Source: Nageia nagi
Lineage: Eukaryota; Pinophyta
Direction of reading: 5' to 3'
Length of the DNA stretch: 64,000 nucleotides
NCBI GenBank assembly: GCA_050084985.1
Contig: JBITNC010000001.1
Coordinates: 128,588,001-128,652,000, forward strand
The first letter of the stretch is position 1; every line of letters begins with the position of its first letter. This document shows, piece by piece, positions 22,448 to 33,819 of the stretch. A program made the position numbers and the translations under genes. The notes beneath the pieces are model-generated. The model made no database searches, was not told the DNA's origin, and worked only from the letters and a program-made list of their open reading frames with translations.

Positions 22448-25344
22448 ATTTTTTGTTTAAAATAATCAAAAATATATATATTTTTTAAAAATGTTTAAAA
22501 GGGGTCATGATTAAATAAATTAAAATCCTATAGTCAAAAATTATATTTGGGGGGCTGCAACGATCACCTCCTCCTCCCACGGTCGCCTCGCGTGATCACC
22601 TCCTCCTCCCACGGTGCACATGACTTGCTCTGCCTACCTCCACGCACGCAGTTTCTGCACCAAACAGATCAAGTGGCATAAGTAGCCCAGTTTCATCATG
22701 CGCCCATCAAAATTGCATATGGATTACAGATAGGCAAACATATGTCATATCATATGGGCCAAAAATGTTATCAAGGCAGAGGCCTTTAGCCTTTTTTGCT
22801 CCTGTGTCTCCTTATCTGTGCCAGCACTGAGAAGAGTCCATCCATTGTCTGATACTACCAAGTAAGAGGTGATGAGGATCTGGATGGAAAAGAACTATTT
22901 GTGACAATCCCTTGGTGCCCTCGAAATGAAAGCATGCATACGATCCATGAGTTACTACGTGTAGGAGTGCACTTCCCACAACATGCGGAGAGTTTTGCTC
23001 CAATATTCACTCCTACACAAACCCAACCAATTGTGAGAAATTCTCAGTCGTTTGGTTCTCCAGATTCCAGGGTTGAAACAGTTCATTCATCTGCAGCTTC
23101 TGATGTTGCACCCTTGAGGAAGCCTAGAAAAAAGAACACTTCTTATTTACTATCTGACCAACAATGTCAGAGTCTTAGACCATAAGAAAAATAGATGTGT
23201 CCATTGAAAATAAGGCTAAGGTTACTTACACACATGACTACTATGCATCCTTCTCTCACACGTTGCACACCTTCACCTCCTTCGCTCTATCTAAACGGGC
23301 AGTTAAAACATGCAATGCACATTCTGCTTATGGTAAAGACACATACTATTCTCCTATGCAACCCTCTTCTCCTCCTCGTGGTGGCGGTCTTCCTACACAT
23401 GGCCACCATCCTCCTCGCGTCGGCTGCGCCTTCTCCCTCCTCCCTCACCATCAAGTCTTCTCCTACGCATGGCCACCATCACCTCCATTGTTGACCTTGA
23501 ACTCTCTCCATTAGCTATCTTCTAGTGCCTCCATGAAGGTCCTCCTCCTTCCCACGGTCAAGTGTGATGGCTGCCAAACATTTGCAAGTCCTCCTTGTCA
23601 TTTAATGCACTTAGATGCATTAATTTTGTTGACCACTTGCAAAATGACTACTCCCAAAAAGCAACATGCTCTTCTTGGTAAAAGAAAAAGGGGGGGTCAT
23701 TTCTTAAGAACAAACATGCATTTATTTTTTGTTTTACCAACTAGATAAGGGATTTAATTTTTTTTTGTTATTTTACCACCTAAGTCTTAAAAACCCAACC
23801 AAACCCCTTGAGCATTAATTTTTTGACTACTCCCAAAAAGCAACGTATGCTCTTCTTGGTAGAAGAAAAAGGGGGGGGTCATATTTTTTAACTACAAAGC
23901 ATTTAATTGTTTTTTGACTTAGGAGTATTTGTTTGAATGCTTGAGGTAGGAGAAGCATTAAAATGCATGAAGTAGGGGTATGGGTCTCCTTCTTTTTCCA
24001 TTTAATTCTTGGAGACTTGGTAAGTGGTGAATATTTTTAACTTATTTTAAGTTAAACTTAGCTTATTTTTTAAAAAAAAAATGCTTAGAATATTTTTAAT
24101 ATTGCATGTTTAATTTACTAAGGTGCACATGCAATTTCTAGAATGCTAACCTCTTAGCATTTTTTTTCTCTCTAAGCATAGTAATTTAGTCAAAGTATGC
24201 TATTTTTTTAAAGTAAGTAAGGGAATTTTTTTACTTAAAATGCATACTTATAAGACAAGTCTTAGCATACAAGTTTTTTTTTTAGGGATAAAACTTTAAG
24301 TGAAAAGGGGGGAATTGGTATAATTTTTACTTAAATTTTATCTAGATCTTCCATGCTAGACTTGTGATGCATGTCTCTTTATCTTGTAAACCTTATCTAG
24401 ATCTTGCATGCTAGACTTATGATGCATGTATCTTTATCTTGTTTGAAGAATAAAACATGCTTAAGACTTAAAATTTTTTTTTAAGTTAAATAATGCATGA
24501 TGCATGATTATTACTTAAATTTTTTAAGTCATAGAACAATGCATTTTTTTAAAAATTATGAATTAAATGCTAAGTAGGACTTAGTTCTTTTTTAATTCAT
24601 TAAGTGCTTGAATGAATTGAGCAAAATATACAAAATGTAAAATGTCCTTTAGGGGTTAGTACAAAACCCATTGGACTTTTAAGGTTTTTTCAAGCTCATG
24701 TGGATGATGCAATTTTACTTTACTTTATATTTTTGCACAATTTACTTTATACTTGCAAAATGCAAATATTGAAAGTAACCCCTAAAATGAACACATCCGC
24801 ACGTATTCTTCCATAACATGACTTGTTTGGGGAGCCACAAGGTGAGGACAAGGTAGATTGGAGCCCTTTTCGTCCGAAGACCCAAGTGGTGGTAAGTCCA
24901 TCTTAATTTCCCCTAAGACCTCTGTTGGATTAGACATAACTCTATTAGGTGTATAGGCATGTGTGTAGTGATACCACATGTCTGCACATCCATTCAGGGA
25001 TTATCCTAATAACCTAGGAGGAAAACTAAAAACCTTAATCAAGATAATTAAAATGGCTGGTCTAAGATACATCAGATCCTTGGAAAATAATTGGTACTTC
25101 TCCTTATGAGAGTATATTACTGACCAAGGTGAACTGGTTGAGGACTGGTAGTACCTGGGCTCCACCTTGCGGGCATCCAGGTGAAGGCCTAATTCTATAC
25201 AAGAAAATAACCCCAACTTTATTCCTCTACAGATCATGGTTTATAAGTTTGCACATGTGGGACATGTTTACTTATGTTTGATTTGTATAGATGGAAACTT
25301 GAAAAAATTTGCATTCTTATTGCATATTTACTTTTGTACAGAAA
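21699..25344 (+). other. 5' leader of copia #2
   Basis: Unusually long untranslated leader. In order: an AT-rich part; (TA)n runs at 22370-22445; a GC- and C-rich module (about 22550-23580) with repeated CTCCTCCTCCCACGG-type motifs and the TOM1-like fragment described separately; an imperfect direct repeat around CTACTCCCAAAAAGCAAC (23647 and 23826); two copies of a 55-bp unit starting at 24341 and 24396; and, before gag, the block conserved in all copia copies (about 24780-25240). There are no long open frames. Confidence 0.75.
22901..23185 (+). pseudogene. Fragment resembling a TOM1-like (VHS/GAT) host protein
   Basis: Within the leader of copia #2, a 94-codon open stretch contains ELLRVGVHFPQHAESFAPIF followed by TPTQTQPIVRNSQSFGSP. 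This is the linker just after the VHS domain of plant TOM1-like (TOL) endosomal sorting proteins, which typically reads ELLR.G..FP...E..APIFTPPQTQP. Similarity starts near 22960 and fades near 23115; the flanking residues do not fit, and the GAT domain is absent. The simplest reading is one captured exon or exon piece, carried as non-coding cargo. Recognition is from memory of the family, not from a search. Confidence 0.6.
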
Positions 25345-28300
25345 ATGGTTGAATACCTAAGCACATACTTGACGATTCCAACTATGACATTTGGGAACCT
25401 CGTATGAGAGCTGAGTTATAGGCAAAGAAGCTGTGGCAGACAGTAAATGAAGATCTAGTCGCTCCTACAGATGAGAAGGCCCTTGAAATCTACAACTCAA
25501 AGAATGAGTTAGCAACCTCAATGATCTATCATGCAGTTTCAGATGGCATCCTTCTCATGATCTCTTCCTTGACATCAGCAAAAGAAGCTTGGGATAGACT
25601 AAAGAAAATTTACCTTGGGTCCAAATTTTCAAGAAGGTTCACCATTCTACAAAAGTTGTTGCAATATCATCAAGGTGAAGATGAAAGTGCCTCAATCTAC
25701 TTGAACAAAATCATTGACCTCAGGACACAACTGGTTGGTTGTGAGTGCAATTGGATCAATAATGAGTTCATGGTCTTTATCATTCTTCAAAGCCTCTCTA
25801 CAAAGTTCAGTAACTTTGTCACAGTTATGGAGACTAGGCTCGATGATGAAGAAGATGTCATCTCTCTTGAAAACCTTTCTAGACTCCTTCTGAAGCATGA
25901 GGAAACTTTGAATAAGAAAATGTTGAACATTTCTCCAAAGGATAATAGCATTGCTCTAGGAGCAACCAAAACTCCTTTCAAGAAGACATTCAAACATTAT
26001 AAATTCAAAGATAACAAATCCTCATCTACCATTAGGAAGCACGACAACTTCAAGCAAAGGAATGACAAAGCTGGATCAAGCAAACCAACACCGCAGGAAA
26101 AGTTTGATGGAAATTGTAACTTTTGTGGCATCTTTGGGCACAAAGAGTATGATTGTCGCAAAAAAAAATTTGCTCAAAAAGGCAAGGGAAATGCAAATGT
26201 GAGAAATTTCAATAATAAAAAGAAGAACAAGCATGCTTCTACTATTGCCTACTACTCAATGACTCAAACTATTTCAAATGATTGGATTATTGATTCAGGA
26301 TGCACTAATCACATGTGTTATGAAAAGGATAAGTTTGAAAATTTTCATAAGTACAACAAGGATACAGTTGTGATAGGTGATAATACAGTCCTTGATGTTC
26401 AAGGAATAGGGAATGTGAAGATTCATGGAAAGGCTCTTGATAATATATTTTATGTACCTAAGCTAAGGATGAATCTTATCTCCGTAATTCATATTACAAG
26501 GAAAGGATGCTCATTTGAGTTTACCTCACACTCTTGGTGTGTTAAGAAAGGACTTGCCACTTTGATGAAAGGATCAGTAAAGAATGACCTTTATATTATG
26601 GATCAAGTACCTTCAAAGATTTGTCTTGCTGCAAATGTGTGTTTAAAAGGTAATCTTTGGCATCAACGATTAGGGCACCTTAACCACAAGAGTATTCAAG
26701 ATATGAAAAATCAAGAACTTGTGGAAGGTTTACCTAATATTTCACCCACAATTGGTCTTTGTGAAAGGTGCATTCTAGAAAAGATGAATAGGCAAAAGTT
26801 TGAAAAGGATAAGACAACTCGGGCTACTCGTCCTCTTCAGCTTATGCATTCAGATTTGATGGGTCCATTTCAGACTAAGTCTCTAGGGGGAGCTTCTTAT
26901 GTTTTGACCTTCATTGATGACTTCAGTAGGATGACATTTGGTTATCTACTTGAGCACAAGGATCAAACTTTTGATCGATTTAAAGACTTCAAGGCACTTG
27001 TTGAAAATCAAACTGATTTTAAGATCAAAATGCTGAGATCTGATAATGGGGGTGAGTATAATAGCAATGAGTTTAACGATTATTATGTTAAATATGGGGT
27101 CAAGCAATAGTTCATAATCCCTTACACCCCTCAGCAAAATGGAGTTGTTGAAAGGAAAAATTGCACCATTATGGAAATGGCAAGATGCATGTTGGGTAAC
27201 CTTCCTAGTTTCTTATGGGGAGAAGCTGTTCACACTACTATTCACACCCTTAATAGGTGTCCTACTAAAGCAGTTGAAGGAAAAAATCTATATGAAGCAT
27301 GGACAAGAAAGAAACCTAACATCTCACACTTCAGGGTCTTTGGTTGTGATGCATTTACCTTCATTACCTTAGAGAAAAGAAAGAAGCTAGACAAAAGATC
27401 AGAAAAATGCATCTTTGTGGGGTATGATAATGAGCATAGAGGTTACAGGCTCTACTCCTCATCCCATAAAATAGTCTTTGTTTCTAGGGATGTCAAGTTC
27501 AATGAACTTCTTGAGGATACGACTTCTCATGCTAAGGTGTCTAATTCAGATGAGTATTTTCCTGCACCTAACTGGTTGAATGATCATGTAGGGAAGTCAC
27601 CATAAGAGCAAAATTCTTCAACTTAGATAATTACAAGAAGTATGACCTTGAATAAATCCTTATTTGCCAAAATTGATAATATGAATGGGCCATCAACATT
27701 TAAATAAGCTTCCAAGCAAGAGTGTTGGATGGAAGCTATAAAAGTTGAGTATGAGGTACTCATGAAAAATGAAACTTGGGATTTGGTTCCTTATCCCAAT
27801 GAGAAAAATGTGATTGGAAATAAATGGATATACAAGGTCAAGTACAATTTTGATGGAGAAGTTGAAAAATACAAAGCAAGGTTAGTGGCCAAAGGGTTCG
27901 CTCAGAAATATGGTACTGATTATGAGGAAAGCTTTTCTCCTGTGGCCAAGATGCCTACTATCAAGATAATCCTTGCTCTTTCTACAACTCAAGGTTGGAA
28001 AGTTTTCCAACTTGATGTCAAGAGTGCATTTCTCAATGGTGACTTGGATGTAGAAATCTACATGAATCAACCAGAAGGATTTATTCTAGAAGGAAAAGAG
28101 TCTCTTGTGTACAAGCTAAAGAAGTCTTTGTATGGACTTAAACAAGCACCTAGAGCATGGTACAAGAAAATTTCAAGATTCTTTGCAGATATTGGTTTTT
28201 TCAAGTGCTTCTCTGACTCAGATCTCTATGTACTCAATCAAGGAAAAGACGTGATCTTAATTCTCCTTTATGTGGATGATCTTCTCATAACAGGCAAGAA

Positions 28301-29234
28301 TATTGAAATCATCCAAGAGTGCATATCCAAACTGAAGGCAACATTTGAAATGACTGATCTAGGTCTATTGCATTACTATCTTGGAATGCAAGTATACCAA
28401 CACAAAGATTGTACTTATCTTAGTCAATCTAAGTATATATCAAACATCTTGCAAAAGTTTGGAATGGAGGAGTGTAGATATGCTGCAATACCTATTTCTC
28501 CTGGATTCATTGTATCACTGAGCTCAAATTCTTAGTTGGCTGATGCTACAGCTTATAGGTAATTGATCAGTAGTCTTTTGTATCTGACTATCTCTCGACT
28601 TGATATTACCTTTACAGTGAATCTGATGGCATGATTCATATAAAAACCATATGTTGAACACCTCAATGCTGTGAAGCAAATCTTGAGGTATGTGGTAGGG
28701 ACAAAGGATCTTGCTCTTAAGTATTCCAAAGTGCCCTCAATTATTCTCTCAGGGTTCTCAGATTCTAATTATGGGGGAGATAGAGATGACAAAAAATCAA
28801 CCTCTGCATATGTGTTCAGCATTGGTTCAGGTGCTATCTCTTGGGTTTCTAAGAAGTAACCTACTATGACTCTTTCTACCATCGAAGCTAAATATCAAGC
28901 CATGTCTCTTGTCGCCCAAGAAGCTATTTGGTTGAGGCATCTTCTGAATGAAATTAGGTATAAGCAAAATGGCCTATCTCTTATTTCTTTAGACAATCAA
29001 TCGGCTATCTCTTTGGCTAAGAATCCTGTGTTCCATTAGAGAACCAAACATGTGGAAATCCAAGCCCATTTTATCAAGGAGAAGGTTCTAGATGACATCA
29101 TACACTTGGAGTATTGTCCATATACTAAAAACTCTACTAATTGATTCACCAAGCCCCTTCCTAAAGCTCAGTTTAGCAAGCTTAGGGATTCTCTTGGGTT
29201 GGTGAAGTTGCCCTCAAGGGGGAGTGAAGTTTGA
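25345..29234 (+). pseudogene. gag-pol pseudogene of copia #2, all domains visible
   Basis: One frame of about 1,297 codons from ATG 25345 to TGA 29232. Order and key residues: gag (NYDIWEP, then KEAWDRLKKIYLG); CCHC knuckle 26115-26156 (CNFCGIFGHKEYDC); protease DSG at 26292; GAG-pre-integrase LWHQRLGHLNHKS near 26658; integrase catalytic D at 26853, D at 27042 and E at 27150, the last two 35 residues apart (DD35E); reverse transcriptase with YVDD at 28269; RNase H with D at 28761 and E at 28884. The order protease, integrase, reverse transcriptase, RNase H defines Ty1/copia. Breaks: one missing base near 25372 and in-frame stops at 25419, 27108, 27603, 27624, 27705, 28533, 28560, 28632, 28641, 28857, 29037 and 29142. 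Otherwise the frame is kept throughout. Confidence 0.95.
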
Positions 29235-29295
29235 ACTTTTGTTAGTGATGATAACTTCACCTCTAAGAGGCCTTTTTTTTATTGTACATTCTAGA

Positions 29296-29690
29296 CCTCC
29301 GTGGTAAGTTTGCTCTGCGTGACAAACTTGTTGTACATTTTATACCTCCATGGTGAGTTTGTTCTGTATGAGAAACTTGTATAATTTTTGAGCATATAAT
29401 TAATATACCTTCGTGATAAGTTCGCTCTGCATGACGAACTTGTTGTACATTCTATACCTCCGTGGTGAGTTTGCTCTGTGTGAGAAACTCGTTGTACAAT
29501 TTTTATGCTCTATACCTCCGTGGTGAGTTTGCTCTACATGAGAAACTCATTGTACAATTTTTGAGCATATAATTAATATACCTCCATGGTAAGTTCACTC
29601 TGCATGATGAACTTATTGTACATTCTATACCTCCATGGTGAGTTTGCTCTACGTGAGAAACTCGTTGTACAATTTTTATGCTCTATTAAT
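29296..29690 (+). repeat. Seven tandem repeats in the copia #2 3' UTR
   Basis: Seven copies of a unit of about 42 bp, CCTCCGTGGTGAGTTTGCTC followed by a GAGAAACTTGTTGTACA-like part, start near 29296, 29345, 29406, 29456, 29511, 29579 and 29629, separated by short AT-rich spacers that themselves alternate between two types. Copia #1 (near 2060-2160) and #3 (near 38770-38840) have a single corresponding unit, so the expansion is specific to this copy or subfamily. Confidence 0.9.
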
Positions 29691-30145
29691 AATCAACACA
29701 TGCCTATATACAACAGGTGACTATGAGTGATGGCTTGGCATCTCTATGATGAATTATAGTGCACCATTAATCAGTTATTTATAATATGGCATTATTTGAT
29801 TCTCTTATTTGAATATATGATGCATCTAACTGATTTTGTTCATGAGTTGCTTGTAGCATGCAGGATCTTCTTCAGAAATGTAGGTTACTCACCTTGTGAA
29901 AGCAAGCTCATGGAGACTCACATATCAGCTTAAAGTTGATCGACTACTATGTACAGTGAAACCAGTTATGGTTAATGATTGTATTGTAAACCATTTTTAT
30001 CAAATGGTAATGTAGTGAGTCTCATACTAGTTCTCAAAAAGATTCTTAAATATGTAAATTTTCTCATCTCCACTTGTATCTCTATGGAGGAGAACTCTCT
30101 CTTACTCTATCTCTTCTTTCTTCTACGCTCTATCCCAATATTGCA

Positions 30146-30156
30146 TTAAGGGGGAG
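30146..30156 (+). other. Polypurine tract of copia #2
   Basis: TTAAGGGGGAG lies immediately before the 3' LTR and is the plus-strand primer site. The same tract, with small changes, precedes the 3' LTRs of copia #1 and #3. Confidence 0.9.
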
Positions 30157-30628
30157 TGTTAGAATTTGTAATGAAATATTATGAATATCTAAACTCCTTG
30201 TAAGTTCAATTAATCACTTAAAGGATATGTAGATACCTTAAGGGATTAATTGAATTCTTTATTATGTGTGGACTTTGACCTAACCATGGGGTTAGTTGGT
30301 AGGTTAAAGTTAGGTCACACATTTATTGTAACCCTAACCTTACCCTTGGGTTAAAGGGAGGTTAGGGAGGTGCTCTAAAGCTAAAAATAGAGGGCCTCTC
30401 CTCTTGTAACATATCTAAGTTTTGGAGTAAGATTACTCTACTAGTTTGTGTAGGAGAGAGGAAGAGAATTGTTGTAAGAGGGGCATACTTGAGAATTGAG
30501 ATACTAGTTGTGGATGTACTCCCAAGGAGTGAGGAACCACATTACACTTGTGTTATCTTGTGTGAATGTTGTGTGATTGAGTTTCCTAGTATTGGACCTT
30601 GAGGAATAGAGTAGTGCTAATTCTTTCA
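30157..30628 (+). repeat. 3' LTR of copia #2
   Basis: 472 bp, TGTTAGAATTTG to TTCTTTCA, followed by TAGGT. Confidence 0.96.
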
Positions 30629-30633
30629 TAGGT

Positions 30634-31974
30634 TGGGTGCAAAAATACCCATAGACCTTGAATTGGGTGTGTGGATGTGCCTACTTAGTGCTTTATAATC
30701 AAATGTTATGGTTTTGAATTCCTCAATAAATATGTATGCAAAGTGTGGAACAATATTCAAGGCCCATAGACATGTATGCAAAATATGAGCTCTAAAAGAA
30801 GGTATGGAAATTCATCAAAGAGTAGTTGAAAATGGTTTTGCCTTGAATATTGTGGTTGTGACTACCCTGATAGACATGTATGCAAAATGTGAAATAATAC
30901 ATAAGGCCCAATATTTATTTCATCAGATGCATGATGTGATATGAAATTAAAGTTTCTTAAAGTATATATTTTTTATCATATAGCCAATTTTACACCTGAT
31001 AATTACATCTTTTTAAAAGTATCTACAAGTATTTCATTTTATGCATATCCTACAATTGTAGGATTAATCATTATACATGCATTGTTGACCTTCTTAGTCA
31101 TGCATGCTATCTTGATGGAGCTTTGAACTTAATTGTAAAATACCCATGAACCTTGAATTGGGTATGTGCATATGTCTTCTTTATGCTTATAAATTGAATA
31201 TTATGGTTTGTGCAAGCTATCTTAAGGGAGATTTGAACTTCATTACCAAAATACCCATAAATCCTGAATTAAGTGTGTGCATGTTTCTACTTGATGCTTG
31301 TAAATTGAATGTTGTAGTTCGAGAAGGCTATCTTAAGGAATATTTTAACTTCATTTCCAAAATACCCATAAACCCTGAATTGGGTGTTTAGATGTGTCTA
31401 TTTGGTGTTCATAAATTTAATGTTTTGGTTTGCATAGGCTATGGAAGCTTTGAAATTCATTACCACAATACCCATAAACCTTGAATTGAGTGTGTGGATG
31501 TGTCTACCTAATGGTTGTAAATTAAATGTTGTGGGTTTATTTGATAATATGTATAACAAAATTAAAGTTTTAGAATCTATAATAATTTCATGATACATAA
31601 AATGGATTTCTTGAAAAAGGTCCATAGACACATGAAACATGTGGAAGAATAAAACAAGACCAGAGATTTATTTGACAAGATGCATGATGAAAACATAGTT
31701 TCATGATCTATAATGATTACATGATACACAAAATGGGTTTTCTAAAAATCCCATAGATACATGAAACATGTGGAAGAAAACACAAGACCTAGGATAAGTT
31801 TGACAACATCCATGACACAAACACAATTTCATGGTTTGTAATATTTGTAGGATTCATGGGTTTTCTAAAAGAATGCAAAATAATTTAGAGAATGAACATA
31901 TATTATAGAATGCAAAAGAATACAAGCTCATGGATTGTGGAATAATACTATAAGGTTAAAGACTAAAATACCTA
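30634..31974 (+). pseudogene. Decayed PPR sequence with E-motif tandem repeats (copy 1)
   Basis: Remains of a PLS-class pentatricopeptide repeat protein, an RNA-binding organelle protein family in plants. Near 30815-30930: HQRVVENGFALNIVVVTTLI, then DMYAKCEIIHKAQ and HQMHDV. Four consecutive E-motif-like units follow at 31138, 31249, 31360 and 31467 (spacing 111, 111 and 107 bp), reading IPINPELGVC and LLDACKLNVVV. A real PPR-E protein has one E motif, so this is a tandem expansion. Stops and frame changes exclude function. 31570-31960 repeats a shorter 'ACATGAAACATGTGGAAGA' type unit. Confidence 0.75.
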
Positions 31975-32900
31975 CTTGCACCTCATCTCCTCTCATCTCG
32001 CCTCGCCAATGTACCAAATGCTCCTAAGTGCTAAAATAATAAACCCTAAATTAGGTGCGTGGATGTGTCATATGAAAATAATGGTTTTATGTTTATTAGC
32101 TTTTATGTTCTATTTCATTTTGCATTCATGTATATTAGGTTTTATGTTCCATTTCTTTTTTTTTTCAAAAAGTGCTACTTAAGTGTGTGGATGTATCTAC
32201 TTGGTGCTTGTAAATCAAAATGTTATGGTAGTAGTACTGTGGAGCATATTTGAATAATTTCATATCATATGGTATAGTAGCATGATTTCAAAACAATATG
32301 GTGTATTTAGATAGTTTCATATCATGTATTGGTTCATTTGGATCATTTTATATCATATGTTGCATATGATTATGAATATGCCTTTATCTTTCATCGTTTG
32401 CATATACATAAATGGTGACTAGTTAGTTCCATTAGGCCATCCTTCGGTAGCCAATGGCCAACATCATAATTTGGCTCACTTTGATTGAGCTTGAGTGTCA
32501 AAATACCCATAAACCATGAATTGGGTGTATAAATGTGTCTACTTGGTGCTTTGTAAATTGAAGTTATGGTTTTGAATACTTAGATAAACATTTATGTAAA
32601 GTATGGAAGAATACTCAAGGCCCATAGACATGTATGTAAAATATGAGCTTTAGAAGAAGGTATGAACATCTATCAAAGACTAGTTGAAAATGGTTTTTCC
32701 TTGAATATTGTTGTTGTGACTTCCCTGATAAACATTTATGCAAAATATGAAATAATACACCAGGCTTGATATTTATTTCACAATATGCATGATGTGATAT
32801 TTATACTTGGTGCTTGTCAATTCTACATACATACATACATACATACATACATACATAATATATATATATATATATTAACAATGATTGGTTAGTTCTATTA
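31975..32900 (+). repeat. Second, partial copy of the duplicated PPR segment
   Basis: 31975-32487 repeats 20085-21215, and 32487-32810 repeats 30634-30960, without the copia insertion or the 177-bp repeats. It includes an E-motif-like stretch near 32190 (VWMYLLGACKSKCYGSS) and PPR sequence near 32670-32760 (VENGFSLNIVVVTSLI-like). A (CATA)n run at about 32826-32860 is followed by (TA)n. Confidence 0.75.
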
Positions 32901-32999
32901 GACCATCCTTCAAGATTCCATGGCTAACATCATAATTAGGCTCAATGTAATTAAGGTTAGGTGCCTTAAGTAACCAAATGTAGCTTAAAAGCATTCTTC

Positions 33000-33819
33000 C
33001 ATTTGGAAAAATGCTTTCAGAATACATCTAATATTTTTTAAATATAATTACTATATGATGATTTAAAATTGCCACATATATCCATAAAGCGATGGTGTTA
33101 AAATATAATAAGGTGGTTTTAGGGGTAGTTATAGCTTCCTACATTGGTCGATAGAGTGATGGTTTATAACCACCTCTATATGATATTAGAAGGCAATTTT
33201 GGGTGCATATACTGATGATGTGTAGCCTCTGCCATGGAGAGGGGACTTTTGGTGGTAGGGTCATTGGTGATAGGTAGATAACCATCAAAAAATATGATAA
33301 GAAGTGGTTTAAAAACACCCCCAAAAGCCTTTTTTGGTCTAATAAGAGAAAATCATAGAAGTGGATCAAAAATTGATCAATTATTTTAATAAAATATATA
33401 CATCATTCTATTTACTAGGAATGTGGCATGCCACATTATTATAAAAATGATGTACCTTGCAAAGATCGTAACTTTTGATCTTGATATTATTTTAAGCCTA
33501 TTTTTTAGATTATGTAGAATTAAAAGATCTATAATTTTGTAATGTCTCCTTACAAAAATGAATACAAAATATGATGCAAAAATTGATAATTCGATGCAAA
33601 AATATAAAATTTGATGCAAAAAATGATAATTTGATGTAAAAACTGATAATATGATGTAAAACCTAATGCAAAGACTAACAATCTAATGGAAAATATGATG
33701 CAAAAAATATTAGGTAAAATGCATCAAAATTTGTGCCAATTTTTGGTGTTTAAATTTTAAAAAAATTGCTTTATATTTCAATGCAAAAAAGGATATAAAT
33801 ATAGTCTTTTTTGATAGTG
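33000..33819 (-). repeat. Right terminal and subterminal region of the CACTA frame
   Basis: 33100-33340 holds GGTGGTTTTAGGGGTAGTT-type motifs in both orientations. 33560-33720 has at least six copies of a 'GATGCAAAAATTGATAATTT' type unit, and the end TAGTG is at 33815-33819. Short repeated subterminal motifs next to the terminus are typical of CACTA elements. Confidence 0.55.

Larger units (their letters stand above)
21216..30628 (+). mobile_element. Ty1/copia element #2, full length, best preserved
   Basis: A 9,413-bp element with both LTRs, primer-binding site, a 3.66-kb leader, a single gag-pol frame, a 3' UTR with seven tandem repeats, and a polypurine tract. The flanking five bases are GAGGT (21211-21215) and TAGGT (30629-30633), a target duplication with one mismatch. 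The empty site is supported by the related copy at about 32480-32500, which runs straight through. By eye the two LTRs differ at about ten positions plus one 3-bp indel (about 2%), so this is the youngest element here. It can no longer encode its own proteins but could in principle have been mobilised in trans. Confidence 0.95.
17400..33819. mobile_element. CACTA-type DNA transposon frame, non-autonomous, with nested copia #2
   Basis: The left end reads CACTACTAGGAAAAGG (17400) and the right end, on the - strand, CACTATCAAAAAAGAC (33819 leftward). Each is followed by related subterminal sequence containing GCATCGAAA/GCATTGAAA and ACACCAAAAATTG-type motifs. The trinucleotide AAT lies just outside both ends (17397-17399 and 33820-33822), as expected for the 3-bp target duplication of CACTA elements. 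Length is 16.4 kb, or about 7.0 kb without copia #2 and its target copy. No transposase domain is recognisable. The cargo is PPR pseudogene sequence and tandem repeats. The ends could belong to two different elements of one family; a chance match of three bases is 1 in 64. Confidence 0.55.

Noticed and set aside
23195-23514. Overlapping open frames of about 100 codons in the copia #2 leader
   Set aside because: Low-complexity C-rich sequence with two equally open frames; neither resembles a known protein.
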